From Bacteroidaceae bacterium (GTDB lineage: Bacteria > Bacteroidota > Bacteroidia > Bacteroidales > Barnesiellaceae_A), in contig JAFQRE010000014.1 in assembly GCA_017410245.1 (NCBI GenBank), forward strand, positions 30,007 through 94,006: DNA of 64,000 bases, in the 5' to 3' direction. Under the pieces are notes generated by a model, which saw nothing but the letters and a program-made list of their open reading frames with translations, had not been told where the DNA came from and ran no database searches. Positions 24,121 to 33,095 of this stretch are shown one piece after another; the first letter of the stretch is position 1; the number at the start of each line of letters is the position of its first letter. Made by a program: the position numbers and the translations under genes.

Positions 24121-25506
24121 ATGGCCTCGAAAGGGAAATATGGGAAATACTTACGCAGTCTTATCGTTCTGGGCGACTATATTTGTATCAATATAGCTTA
24201 CCTTATCGTATGCGCAATATTTAATTTTTATCCCGACCTATACAATCATCTTATATGGTCGCTGATAAATGTTGCATATATACCGGTATTGCTATTTTTC
24301 TCACAAATACACAACCAACGTATTATATATGCCAATCATATTGTAATAACAGCCTTAGAATCGACATTGTTTCATGCTGTTATATTGGTATCATTACTTT
24401 TCTTTACCAACAATATCGACAAGGTATGGACCAAACAGATTGTGGCATTGTACCTATTGATGGTAGTCATTATACCTATATGGTGGGTATCGGCACGTAA
24501 AATATTGAAAATATATCGGCGCAAAGGTTACAACTTCCGTAAAGTTATCATTGTGGGCTATGGTCGTACTGGAAAAATTCTAGAAAAAGCCTTGCTATCA
24601 GATGCCGGATATGGCTATAAGATAATGGGAGTTTTTGATGATAATAGCAAGATAGGGAAAGACAATAAGCTATACAAAGGCACCGTAGCAGATGTTGAAG
24701 CATTTGCGATGAAACATGGTATAGACGAAATATATTGCGCCCTACCCACTACCGAAGAGGAAAAGGTAATAACACTTACTCGATTTGCCGAAGGTAATGC
24801 AATACACTTCTACATCATTCCAAGTATGACACCTTACTTGCATCGTAGATTGCACTTCGATAGCATTGGCGATGTACCTATACTTAGTATCCGCACCGAG
24901 CCTCTCGAAAATCCTATCAACACCATTATAAAAAGGGGATTTGATATAATCTTCTCAGGTACATTCCTTATATTCTTTCCCCTCATACTCATACCTGTAG
25001 CAATTGCTGTAAAGATATCTTCGCCCGGGCCTATCTTCTTCAAACAGAAACGTACCGGACTCAGAGGTAAAGAGTTCTATTGCTATAAGTTCAGGACTAT
25101 GCGTGTCAATGACAAGAGCGATGAGTTGCAGGCCACTAAGAACGACCCCCGAAAAACTAAGGTTGGTGAATTTTTGCGTAAGACCAATATAGATGAACTA
25201 CCCCAATTTTGGAATGTTTTTAAAGGCGACATGTCGGTAGTGGGTCCTCGTCCTCACATGATAAAACACACAGAAGATTACTCAAAACTCATTGACACAT
25301 ATATGCTACGCCACCTTGTAAAACCCGGCATCACAGGTTGGGCTCAAGTTAATGGCTATAGAGGTGAGACCAAAGAGTTGTGGCAGATGGAGAAACGAGT
25401 ACAGTATGATGTTTGGTACATCGAGAATTGGGACTTCTTCCTTGACTTGAAAATTATATACCTCACTATCATCAATGCGATAAGAGGCGAGAAGAACGCA
25501 TATTAA
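24121..25506 (+). CDS. Undecaprenyl-phosphate glucose phosphotransferase (WcaJ/WbaP type)
   Basis: 461 aa. Four to five membrane helices in the first 125 residues, a Rossmann-like CoA_binding_3 domain ([17 protein letters not shown], about 140-150), a re-entrant helix near residue 280 ([19 protein letters not shown]), then the catalytic bacterial sugar transferase domain ([51 protein letters not shown]). It loads the first sugar phosphate onto undecaprenyl phosphate to start a capsule or exopolysaccharide unit. No glycosyltransferase cluster surrounds it. The neighbour at 25537 is a small HEXXH protein. Confidence 0.94.
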   Translation: MASKGKYGKYLRSLIVLGDYICINIAYLIVCAIFNFYPDLYNHLIWSLINVAYIPVLLFFSQIHNQRIIYANHIVITALESTLFHAVILVSLLFFTNNIDKVWTKQIVALYLLMVVIIPIWWVSARKILKIYRRKGYNFRKVIIVGYGRTGKILEKALLSDAGYGYKIMGVFDDNSKIGKDNKLYKGTVADVEAFAMKHGIDEIYCALPTTEEEKVITLTRFAEGNAIHFYIIPSMTPYLHRRLHFDSIGDVPILSIRTEPLENPINTIIKRGFDIIFSGTFLIFFPLILIPVAIAVKISSPGPIFFKQKRTGLRGKEFYCYKFRTMRVNDKSDELQATKNDPRKTKVGEFLRKTNIDELPQFWNVFKGDMSVVGPRPHMIKHTEDYSKLIDTYMLRHLVKPGITGWAQVNGYRGETKELWQMEKRVQYDVWYIENWDFFLDLKIIYLTIINAIRGEKNAY

Positions 25507-25536
25507 ACCACACCATAGTACATAACAATACAGCCT

Positions 25537-25896
25537 TTGGATAATAATAGGGTAAAACAACGAATAGAAGCAGGACGCAAGAGATTGCACGTTACATCAT
25601 TGTGTCCCCAAGGTATTTGTATAAACCTATTTGGCCACCTATTTACAAGAGATGATAGCTGGATAAGTGATCGCGTAATCAATCACGAACTAATTCATAC
25701 AGCTCAATTGAGAGAGTTGTTATACATTCCGTTCTATCTACTCTATCTCATTGAGTGGGGCATAAAAATCATTATGTACCGCAATATTTGGACAGCCTAT
25801 CGCAATATTTCATTTGAACGTGAGGCTTACACTCATGGCGACGACATGGAGTACTTGTCACACCGCCGCCATATGGCATGGATAAAATATTTATGA
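25537..25896 (+). CDS. Small protein with a HEXXH zinc-peptidase motif
   Basis: 119 aa from a TTG start at 25537; a stop codon at 25516 prevents a longer frame and no ATG exists near the 5' end. HELIH (50-54) in NHELIHTAQLRE is a gluzincin-type zinc site, and Glu96 in FEREAY could be the third ligand. Residues about 61-80 (LLYIPFYLLYLIEWGIKIIM) form a hydrophobic helix, so the protein may be membrane-attached. It is much shorter than ordinary peptidases. It follows the sugar transferase by 30 bp and is likely co-transcribed. Function is not known. Confidence 0.78.
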   Translation: MDNNRVKQRIEAGRKRLHVTSLCPQGICINLFGHLFTRDDSWISDRVINHELIHTAQLRELLYIPFYLLYLIEWGIKIIMYRNIWTAYRNISFEREAYTHGDDMEYLSHRRHMAWIKYL

Positions 25897-25906
25897 TGAA
25901 AGAATA

Positions 25907-26329
25907 TCAAGCTATTTTAGCACTATCATTGTCTTCTGTCTCCTTTCTCTTACGTAGAGCAATGCGCTCCTCCTCGGTGAGTGTACGAAAAGACAGAATG
26001 TGAAATGTGACACAAATGGCTATAAAAAGCAGTAATACCACAAGCCACAACTTCGCCACTATACAGCAAGATATAATTATAGTAATCCACAAGGTAGTGA
26101 TAGATACAATCTTGATGCGTTTGGGAATAGCTCGGTATATCTGAAAGTTAGTAACAACCTCGTTGAAAGAGCGTATCGACATAGCCCAATTGTAGAGTCG
26201 CTTCGATCCACGCATGAGCGAGAATGCTGCCAATAGCCAAAAAGGAGTCGTAGGCAAAACAGGCAGAAACATACCTAAAAAGCCCAATCCCAAAGCGAGC
26301 AATCCTATTATAGTCCACAGCCAATTCAT
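25907..26329 (-). CDS. YbaN/DUF454 family inner-membrane protein
   Basis: 140 aa. The N-terminus shows the DUF454 pattern WTIIGLLALGLGFLGMFLPVLPTTPFWLLAA, forming one or two membrane helices, followed by a MRGSKRLYNWAMSIRSFNEV loop and two further helices (about 76-110). The last 25 residues are charged. Function is unknown in the family. It is the last gene of the minus-strand operon, 5 bp after fmt, and converges with the HEXXH gene. Confidence 0.88.
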   Translation of the reverse strand: MNWLWTIIGLLALGLGFLGMFLPVLPTTPFWLLAAFSLMRGSKRLYNWAMSIRSFNEVVTNFQIYRAIPKRIKIVSITTLWITIIISCCIVAKLWLVVLLLFIAICVTFHILSFRTLTEEERIALRKRKETEDNDSAKIA

Positions 26330-26334
26330 ATAAC

Positions 26335-27303
26335 CTATTCTGCTACAAATTGGTCAGTCATTCTAAAGCCACGTAACAACTCTTCGGTCAAAAGTCGTTT
26401 TTTTCCTGCGAGTTGTAGTGAAACGAGTTGCAAATACCCCCCTTCGCACGCTACTTCTATAATTTTCTTGCCATCGGTATTTATAGAGCCGGGGTTCTTG
26501 TCGTGCTGACACAATCGGTACGATGCCTCAAAAATCTTTACGCCATGGCGTTCGTTGTCGGGCGATACAAATTCGCACCATGCAGCCGGATATGGAGAAA
26601 GGCCTCGTACTTGATTATACAAATCAACCACATAGCGCGAGAAATCGAGATGACAAGTCTCTTTAAAAATTTTGGGAGCCGGGCGCAATGGCTCATCAGT
26701 CATCATATCTTCTTGAGGAATGGCCTCTACTCTACCGGCTATAATATTATCTACAGTTTCGCACACCATCTCTGCACCCAACATCATGAGTCGGTCGTGT
26801 ATATCTCCCACATTATCGGTTTCGGCAATAGGTATGCTACGTTGTTGTATTACCTTACCCGTATCTATCTCATGTTGCAAGAAGAAGGTAGTAATACCGG
26901 TTTCTTTATCGCCATTCATGACAGCCCAATTGATAGGTGCTGCGCCACGATATTGAGGCAAGAGAGAGGCATGAAGATTGAATGTACCCATAGGAGGCAT
27001 ATTCCACACTACTTCGGGCAACATTCTGAATGCAACCACAATCTGCAAATCGGCATTGTAACTCTTCAGTTCGGCGATAAAATTTTCATCTTTAAGTCGC
27101 TCAGGCTGCAAGATGGGCAATCCTGCCGAGATTGCATATTGCTTCACCGGTGAGAATTGTATTTTATGACCTCTTCCGGCAGGTTTGTCGGGCATTGTAA
27201 CAACTGCCACAACATTATATCCACGTTCTACGAGCAGACGAAGGGTCTCCACAGCAAAGTCGGGAGTACCCATATATATTATTCTTAAGTCTTCCTTTTT
27301 CAT
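26335..27303 (-). CDS. fmt: Methionyl-tRNA formyltransferase
   Basis: 322 aa from the ATG at 27303 (MKKEDLRIIYMGTPDFAV). The frame extends 26 codons further, but that part lacks family similarity and overlaps the ClC gene. The formyl-transferase N-domain has IIYMGTPDFAVETL, the substrate loop (MPDKPAGRG), FNLHASLLPQYRGAAPINWAVMNGDKETGIT with the catalytic Asn-His ... Asp set, and ends with a C-terminal OB-like domain. It formylates Met-tRNAfMet for initiation. Part of the operon from TsaC to the YbaN-like gene. Confidence 0.97.
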   Translation of the reverse strand: MKKEDLRIIYMGTPDFAVETLRLLVERGYNVVAVVTMPDKPAGRGHKIQFSPVKQYAISAGLPILQPERLKDENFIAELKSYNADLQIVVAFRMLPEVVWNMPPMGTFNLHASLLPQYRGAAPINWAVMNGDKETGITTFFLQHEIDTGKVIQQRSIPIAETDNVGDIHDRLMMLGAEMVCETVDNIIAGRVEAIPQEDMMTDEPLRPAPKIFKETCHLDFSRYVVDLYNQVRGLSPYPAAWCEFVSPDNERHGVKIFEASYRLCQHDKNPGSINTDGKKIIEVACEGGYLQLVSLQLAGKKRLLTEELLRGFRMTDQFVAE

Positions 27304-27316
27304 TTTTGTTATAACA

Positions 27317-29128
27317 TTAGTCTTGCGAGTAGTGTACAAGTACACGACGATAAGAGTTGAAAATCTTCGATTTCGATACAAAACCTACATACATGCCGTT
27401 TTCATCAACTACGGGTAGATTCCAAGCATTGGTATCATCAAATGTTTTCATGACTGTTTCCATGTTCATTCCCAATACGATGCGAGCCGGCGGCATAGAC
27501 ATAAAACGGCTGACAAACATGCGGTCGTACAAAGCAGGGCGGAACATAATATTACGAATATCATCAAGCAACACCATACCCAACAGTCGGTTATTGGCAT
27601 CGGTTACAGGGAATATGTTACGATGCGATTTAGAGATAACCTTAACCATATCACCCAACGACATTTCGGGGTGTACAACCAAGAAGTCTTTCTCTATAAC
27701 GCTATCCATCTTCAACAACGTGAGCACAGTCTTGTCCTTTCCATGTGTAAGCAACTCACCCTTCTTAGCCAAACGCATGGTGTAGATACTATGTTTTTCA
27801 AACACGCGTATTGTGGCATAAGCAACAGTAGAGGTTATCATCAGAGGCAAAAACAGTGCATAACTACCGGTAAGCTCAACCGTAAGGAAGATACCCATGA
27901 GAGGTGCATGCATTACACCCGACATCACTCCTGCCATACCCATCAGAGCAAAGTTTTTGTTGGAGAGGTCGGGGGTAAAATCGAATAAATTGGAAGCATA
28001 TGCAAAAAGAAATCCGGCAAAGCAACCAACATACAGACTGGGTGCGAACGTACCACCTACTCCACCGGCTCCATTCGTAGCAGCAGTGGCAAACACCTTG
28101 GTAAGTACAATCAATGCAGTAAACACCAACATAGCCCACATCTCATCGCTCCACGCATACAGGAACGAACCACGCATAAGACCATCGGTATTTCCGGCCA
28201 ATAGTTTCAAGATAGAGTCGTAACCCTCTCCATAGAGAGGAGGCAGTAGAAAAATACACAAACCCAGAAGAATAGATCCAAAACCAAATTTGCGCCATGG
28301 CGTACCAAGTTTACTAAAACGGCCTTCAATCCAATACATCACCCTTGTGAAGTATAACGAAACAAATCCGCAGAAAATACCCAACAAGATGACATACGGG
28401 ATACGCTCTATACCAAAGATCTCGGTCTGCTCAAACATAAACTCCGCAGCGGTGCCATGGTATAGGTATGATACAGTGACAGCCGTAATAGAAGATATGA
28501 GCAGAGGCAATACGGAGGTAGCTGTCAAATCGACCATAAGCACCTCAATGGTAAAAAGGATACCGGCAATAGGGGCTTTGAAGATACCGGCAATTGCCGA
28601 TGCAGCTCCACAACCCATCATCAACATCAATACATTGGGTGGCATGCGGAACAGACGGCCTACATTAGACCCAATGGCAGCTCCTGTGTAAACGATAGGT
28701 GCCTCGGCTCCTACCGATCCACCAAATCCTATTGTAACAGAACTTGCCAATATCGAAGTGTACATATTATGTGTCTTCACTCGGCTCTTGCGTTGCGAGA
28801 AAGCGTGCAAAATGCGTGTGACACCATGTGAAATATCATCTTTGACAATGTATCGTACAAACAGACCAACAAGAAATACGCCCACTATAGGATAGACAAA
28901 ATACAATCCGTTCAAACCCTCATTCATCATGTGTGATGTGAGCAGGTGTTGTATGCCATGAATGAGCCATTTCAACAAGACTGCAGCCAGTCCGGTAAGA
29001 AGTCCTACTGCAAAGCTCATGATAAGAGTGAACGTACGAGTACTGATATGCGACTCGCGCCATACAAGGAAGCGCATAAACCACTCTTTGTATCTTTTTT
29101 CTTTTATCTGTTCCATAGTATCAGTCAA
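27317..29128 (-). CDS. ClC-type chloride channel/antiporter with C-terminal CBS pair
   Basis: 603 aa. The ClC membrane core has the filter-type segments GFGGSVGAEAPIVYTGAAIGS (GSxGxEGP-like, with Ala in the gating Glu region), GAASAIAGIFKAPIAG and GAGGVGGTFAPSLYVG. Two CBS domains follow (about residues 465-600: PEMSLGDMVKVI ... VTDANNRLLGMV and MSMPPARIVLGM ... VVDENGMYVGFV), which in relatives bind adenine nucleotides and gate transport. The gene abuts the sugar transferase before it and lies 13 bp upstream of fmt in the same operon. Confidence 0.94.
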   Translation of the reverse strand: MTDTMEQIKEKRYKEWFMRFLVWRESHISTRTFTLIMSFAVGLLTGLAAVLLKWLIHGIQHLLTSHMMNEGLNGLYFVYPIVGVFLVGLFVRYIVKDDISHGVTRILHAFSQRKSRVKTHNMYTSILASSVTIGFGGSVGAEAPIVYTGAAIGSNVGRLFRMPPNVLMLMMGCGAASAIAGIFKAPIAGILFTIEVLMVDLTATSVLPLLISSITAVTVSYLYHGTAAEFMFEQTEIFGIERIPYVILLGIFCGFVSLYFTRVMYWIEGRFSKLGTPWRKFGFGSILLGLCIFLLPPLYGEGYDSILKLLAGNTDGLMRGSFLYAWSDEMWAMLVFTALIVLTKVFATAATNGAGGVGGTFAPSLYVGCFAGFLFAYASNLFDFTPDLSNKNFALMGMAGVMSGVMHAPLMGIFLTVELTGSYALFLPLMITSTVAYATIRVFEKHSIYTMRLAKKGELLTHGKDKTVLTLLKMDSVIEKDFLVVHPEMSLGDMVKVISKSHRNIFPVTDANNRLLGMVLLDDIRNIMFRPALYDRMFVSRFMSMPPARIVLGMNMETVMKTFDDTNAWNLPVVDENGMYVGFVSKSKIFNSYRRVLVHYSQD

Positions 29129-30547
29129 TTATAATCCGCGACCCAGAATAACAGTACGGATAGTATAAATCATAATTTTCAAATCGACCAACATCGACAT
29201 GTTCTCGAGGTATATCATATCGTATTGTAGTCGCTGTATCATTTCTTCTACATTCTGGGCATAACCATATTTTACCATTCCCCACGATGTGAGTCCGGGA
29301 CGTATTTGATACATCAAGGCGTAATATGGTGCTTGTTCCATAATTTTTTTGATATAAAATTCTCGCTCAGGGCGAGGTCCAACAAGCGACATATCGCCCT
29401 TGAGTATATTCCAGAATTGAGGCAATTCGTCTATGCGATACTTACGCATAAAACGGCCTAATGGTGTAATGCGTGTGTCATCGGCACTCGACAATCGTGG
29501 TACTCCATCACTCTCGGCATTGGTGTACATGGTGCGCAACTTGTATATATTGAAGGGTTTGCGACGATAACCGATGCGTTCTTGACTGAAGAATACCGGC
29601 CCTTTAGAATCCATCTTGATGAGAACTGCAAAGATGGCTATGAGGGGAGAAATAAGTATAAGCACTATGAAAGAAACAATTATATCGACCAGTCGCTTCA
29701 TATTGCGTCCACCCTCCGAGATTGCACAACTACTGACATCGACCATTGGCTGGCCATAAATGTTGGACAAACGCACACGACCTATCAGATTGTGGAATAA
29801 GGTACTCTGCATTTTTATAGGCAATCCAAGCGGATACAGAATATTGATAACGGAGTTGAGATGAATTTGTGTATTATCATCTACTGCTACCATTATATAC
29901 TTCACATTGAGTCTCTTACATGTATCGGCTAAATCTTGTTTTTTATATACCTTGTAGGGTAAGTCCTTGACATAGCTACCCTCTTCTATATCAATATATC
30001 CTACAATATTATACCCTAACGAATAGGTGCGCTCATTGAGTTCTTTGGTGAGCTTTGCAGCTTGCTTGCCACAACCTACCACAAGCGTATTGAAGTACCA
30101 TATTCTATGGTGTATCTTGTGGGTTGCATCGGCCGTAATGAGTAGGCGCAAGGGATATATGCTCAAGAATTGGAGAGAAAAAAGAATCAATATCAACTCA
30201 TAATTATCGGCTCTAAATGGCAAAATATCATTAATGAGAGCCGTAAAGAATAGTATGAGTGTATTGACACCTACCGAACCTAAAGTGACAAAAAGTTCTT
30301 GAAGGCGGGACTTGAAAAAGACTACATTATAATACCCCGATAGGTAATATACAGCCATCATAATAAGAGGCATGAATAGTTGCCCCAACAAGACATTGGG
30401 TGAGAGCAGAAAAGAGTCTAACTCAACATATCCCGAGGCTACAACCGGCATATAGAAGCGTACAATATTGAAGAGTAGCCATGCGATGTTAGACATCACA
30501 TAGTCACACAATACATACTTGGCTGTTTGTCTTCTAACTCCTATCAT
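29129..30547 (-). CDS. Second undecaprenyl-phosphate sugar phosphotransferase
   Basis: 472 aa with the same plan as the enzyme at 24121: N-terminal membrane helices (about 15-130), a Rossmann-like domain (TLVVGCGKQAAKLTKEL), a re-entrant helix (LVDIIVSFIVLILISPLIAIF) and a catalytic domain ([53 protein letters not shown]). The two are clearly different proteins, not a recent duplication. It overlaps the TsaC gene by 4 bp and abuts the ClC gene, so it sits inside an otherwise translation- and ion-related operon. Confidence 0.93.
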   Translation of the reverse strand: MIGVRRQTAKYVLCDYVMSNIAWLLFNIVRFYMPVVASGYVELDSFLLSPNVLLGQLFMPLIMMAVYYLSGYYNVVFFKSRLQELFVTLGSVGVNTLILFFTALINDILPFRADNYELILILFSLQFLSIYPLRLLITADATHKIHHRIWYFNTLVVGCGKQAAKLTKELNERTYSLGYNIVGYIDIEEGSYVKDLPYKVYKKQDLADTCKRLNVKYIMVAVDDNTQIHLNSVINILYPLGLPIKMQSTLFHNLIGRVRLSNIYGQPMVDVSSCAISEGGRNMKRLVDIIVSFIVLILISPLIAIFAVLIKMDSKGPVFFSQERIGYRRKPFNIYKLRTMYTNAESDGVPRLSSADDTRITPLGRFMRKYRIDELPQFWNILKGDMSLVGPRPEREFYIKKIMEQAPYYALMYQIRPGLTSWGMVKYGYAQNVEEMIQRLQYDMIYLENMSMLVDLKIMIYTIRTVILGRGL

Positions 30548-31113
30548 TCGCGTATTATTTTCACCAAACCTCCTACGCCCAGTTTTATAATACTCGACGG
30601 TTGCGACTCGGTTGTATCATCACGACGAGCCTCTACAATATAATCAACTGCAGCTTTTATATCGTCATCTATCTGTGCAAAACAAGCCGGGGCAGGTGTG
30701 CCACTTACATTGGCCGAGGTTGATACAATAGCCTTGCGAAACTTGCGGCACAATGCCTGAGAGAAAGACTCGCGTGTAACACGAATAGCAACACTACCAT
30801 CTTCGGCCAATAGATTGGGTGCCAGATTGCGTGCTTGACTATATACTATAGTCAAAGGTTTTTCTGACAAATCTACAAGATCATATGCTATATCGGGAAC
30901 CTCTTGTACATAAAAATCAACTTTGGTCATCGAGTCGGTAAGTACTATGAGAGCCTTGCTATCGGCACGACGTTTTATTTCATATACGCGTCGCACTGCA
31001 TCTTCATTGGTGGCATCGCAACCTATACCCCAAATTGTATCGGTTGGATATAAGATTACGCCACCTCGTTGCAACACTTCGCAGGCTTGTGCTATATCGT
31101 CTTGTGTTGTCAT
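30544..31113 (-). CDS. L-threonylcarbamoyladenylate synthase (TsaC/Sua5/YrdC family)
   Basis: 189 aa, the YrdC domain alone. It shows ILYPTDTIWGIGCDATNEDAV, YEIKRRADSKALIVL (the basic KRR patch for tRNA or nucleotide binding), VAIRVTRESF and VSTSANVSGTPAP. It makes threonylcarbamoyl-AMP from threonine, bicarbonate and ATP for the t6A37 modification of ANN-decoding tRNAs. It lacks the Sua5 C-terminal domain. Consensus promoter at 31146-31176; first gene of the operon that runs to 25907. Confidence 0.95.
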   Translation of the reverse strand: MTTQDDIAQACEVLQRGGVILYPTDTIWGIGCDATNEDAVRRVYEIKRRADSKALIVLTDSMTKVDFYVQEVPDIAYDLVDLSEKPLTIVYSQARNLAPNLLAEDGSVAIRVTRESFSQALCRKFRKAIVSTSANVSGTPAPACFAQIDDDIKAAVDYIVEARRDDTTESQPSSIIKLGVGGLVKIIRE

Positions 31114-31145
31114 CTTCTATTATAGTTTGCTTCTATGATACAATG

Positions 31146-31176
31146 CAAAGTTAATCAATCGCGTGTCTATAGCAAA
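31146..31176 (-). promoter_or_regulatory. Consensus promoter of the TsaC-fmt operon
   Basis: Minus-strand TTTG (31176-31173), 19-bp spacer, TAACTTTG (31153-31146). The leader is about 25 nt. Confidence 0.75.
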
Positions 31177-31236
31177 ATATAATTTTGTTTTTTTATCGCA
31201 TCACATTATAAGATATTAATTTACAAAGCACTAAAT

Positions 31237-32097
31237 TTAGTAGCGCTTTATCTCTATATTAGAGAACGCCTGCTCATCGATTTGAGTTGTACTCGACATT
31301 GTAACATCGAGCAATGACGAGCAACGACTAAATGCGCGCCATTTTATCTCTCTCACCGAGGTGGGTATTACAACACGTTGCAGCTTAATATCTTCTTCAA
31401 AGGCCTGTTCGTCAATTAGCACCACACTACCTCCAAAGTCGATATTTTTCAAGCACTTACACTCGGCAAAAGCTCTCTTTCCTATCACCTCAACCCCATC
31501 ACATATTTTCAAGTTCTCAAGTTCACTACAACACCAAAACGCATGTTCGCCTATTTTTTTCACCGAGGCAGGTATGACAATCGATTGTATCAGAGTTCTT
31601 GCAAAGGCTCTGTAACCTATCTCTTTTACATTTGAGGGTATTGTGAGTTGTGTGAGTCCGGCTCCATTGAAAGTCCATTCTTCTATTTTAGTCACACCTT
31701 GTGGAATAGCAAAAGAAGTGAGCGACCAGCATGAATTGAAGGCATACATACCTATAGATGTTACGCTATCGGGAAGTAAAATGTGAGCAAGACTATGACA
31801 TTGTGCAAAGGCAAATTCACCTACACGCTGTAGATTGTTACCCACAACAACCTCTTCTATGTTTTTACATGCCCAAAAAGCACGAGCACCTATTTCTAAA
31901 AGAGAATTAGGCAATTCTATGAAAGTAATATCTTCATTATTCGCAAACACATTTTCGCTCAAACGAGTCAAACAGCCATCAAATTCTATTTGTCCAAAAC
32001 CATCGATATATGTATGCGACAAAACAGGGACATCAAAAGCATCAATGTCAATGTTGATAATATGGGCCGAATGATATTTAATAACAGAATTTGCCAT
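31237..32097 (-). CDS. Cytoplasmic BspA-like leucine-rich-repeat protein
   Basis: 286 aa. About nine LRR_5 repeats from residue 45 onward (IGARAFWACKNIEEVVVG, VGEFAFAQCHSLAHILLP, IGKRAFAECKCLKNI). Unlike the protein at 6638-8158 it has no signal peptide and no C-terminal sorting-type domain, so it seems to stay in the cytoplasm. It ends right after the last repeat (EIKRY). It has its own promoter (32138-32168). Function unknown; a binding scaffold is the natural guess. Confidence 0.88.
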   Translation of the reverse strand: MANSVIKYHSAHIINIDIDAFDVPVLSHTYIDGFGQIEFDGCLTRLSENVFANNEDITFIELPNSLLEIGARAFWACKNIEEVVVGNNLQRVGEFAFAQCHSLAHILLPDSVTSIGMYAFNSCWSLTSFAIPQGVTKIEEWTFNGAGLTQLTIPSNVKEIGYRAFARTLIQSIVIPASVKKIGEHAFWCCSELENLKICDGVEVIGKRAFAECKCLKNIDFGGSVVLIDEQAFEEDIKLQRVVIPTSVREIKWRAFSRCSSLLDVTMSSTTQIDEQAFSNIEIKRY

Positions 32098-32137
32098 ACT
32101 TTTTTATATTATAAATTATCGTGAAAAAATTAACATT

Positions 32138-32168
32138 CAAATTTAGCTATACTTACCGAAAAAAGCAA
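32138..32168 (-). promoter_or_regulatory. Promoter of the cytoplasmic LRR gene
   Basis: Minus-strand TTG (32168-32166), 20-bp spacer, TAAATTTG (32145-32138). Confidence 0.65.
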
Positions 32169-32210
32169 GTATTAATGTTTACAAATATATAAATCGACAC
32201 CTCACAAAAG

Positions 32211-32241
32211 TTGCAGGAAGCACAAAAAATAATTATCTTCG
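32211..32241 (+). promoter_or_regulatory. Promoter of the patatin-GH13 pair
   Basis: TTG (32211-32213), 20-bp spacer, TATCTTCG (32234-32241). The predicted leader is about 15 nt. Confidence 0.6.
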
Positions 32242-32261
32242 CAAGGTAATCTTATAACAAT

Positions 32262-33080
32262 ATGTTTTGGTTTGGTAAGAATAAAAAGGAAAATACCCGT
32301 CCTTACCATATAGGTTTGGCACTGGGTGGCGGTGGCGCTCGTGGATTTGCTCATGTGGGAGTACTACGCGCCTTGGAAGAGCGAGGTATAAAACCCGACA
32401 TTATAGCCGGAACAAGTGCCGGCTCGATTATAGCGGCACTTTATGCCGATGGATACACTCCACAACACATCATCAAGCTATTCAGTGAACTTGAAGTGAA
32501 AGAGTTGGTAGATGTAACTATTCCACGCAACAGTCTGCTCAAGTTCGATAAGTTTATACACTTTCTTGAACAGCGACTTCACACCCAACGTATCGAAAAC
32601 CTTAGGATACCCACCTACATCACTGCAACCGACTTCGATCATGGCAAAAGTGTAGCATTCGATACAGGCAATCTTGCGCAATGTGTTGCAGCGTCGTGTG
32701 CCATACCCATTGTATTTCCGCCGGTAGAGATAGATGGTATTCACTATGTCGATGGCGGCGTAATGCGCAATCTGCCGGCCACGCATATACGCGAATTTTG
32801 TGATGTATTGATAGGTGTCAATGTGTCGCCTATGCAACACGAGACATATGAACAAAATCTGCTATCAATAACCAATCGCGCCTATAATTTCTTGTCTTGT
32901 GGCAATGTCTTTCCCGATATAGCATTGTGCGATATACTCATAGAGAATGAAGATATCAGCGATTTCAATGTTTTCGATTTGAGCGAACAGCAAAACATTG
33001 AGCAAATGGGGTACCAAAAAGCAATAGAAATTTTAGACAATCTGCCCGAAGAGAAGAAACTACTACTCTTTAATAAGTGA
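32262..33080 (+). CDS. Patatin-like phospholipase
   Basis: 272 aa, RssA/YlbK-like. Oxyanion-hole segment LGGGGARGFAHVG (21-33), nucleophile Ser52 in GTSAGS and catalytic Asp164 in YVDGGVMRN form the Ser-Asp dyad. There is no signal peptide, so it acts on phospholipid or another acyl ester from the cytoplasmic side. The residues after about 190 form a helical C-terminal cap. It is 15 bp upstream of the GH13 gene and shares its promoter. Confidence 0.93.
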   Translation: MFWFGKNKKENTRPYHIGLALGGGGARGFAHVGVLRALEERGIKPDIIAGTSAGSIIAALYADGYTPQHIIKLFSELEVKELVDVTIPRNSLLKFDKFIHFLEQRLHTQRIENLRIPTYITATDFDHGKSVAFDTGNLAQCVAASCAIPIVFPPVEIDGIHYVDGGVMRNLPATHIREFCDVLIGVNVSPMQHETYEQNLLSITNRAYNFLSCGNVFPDIALCDILIENEDISDFNVFDLSEQQNIEQMGYQKAIEILDNLPEEKKLLLFNK

Positions 33081-33095
33081 TTTCACGATTATATT

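Noticed and set aside
27304..27381. 26-codon N-terminal extension of fmt
   Set aside because: It has no similarity to the family, overlaps the ClC gene end, and a good ATG exists at 27303.
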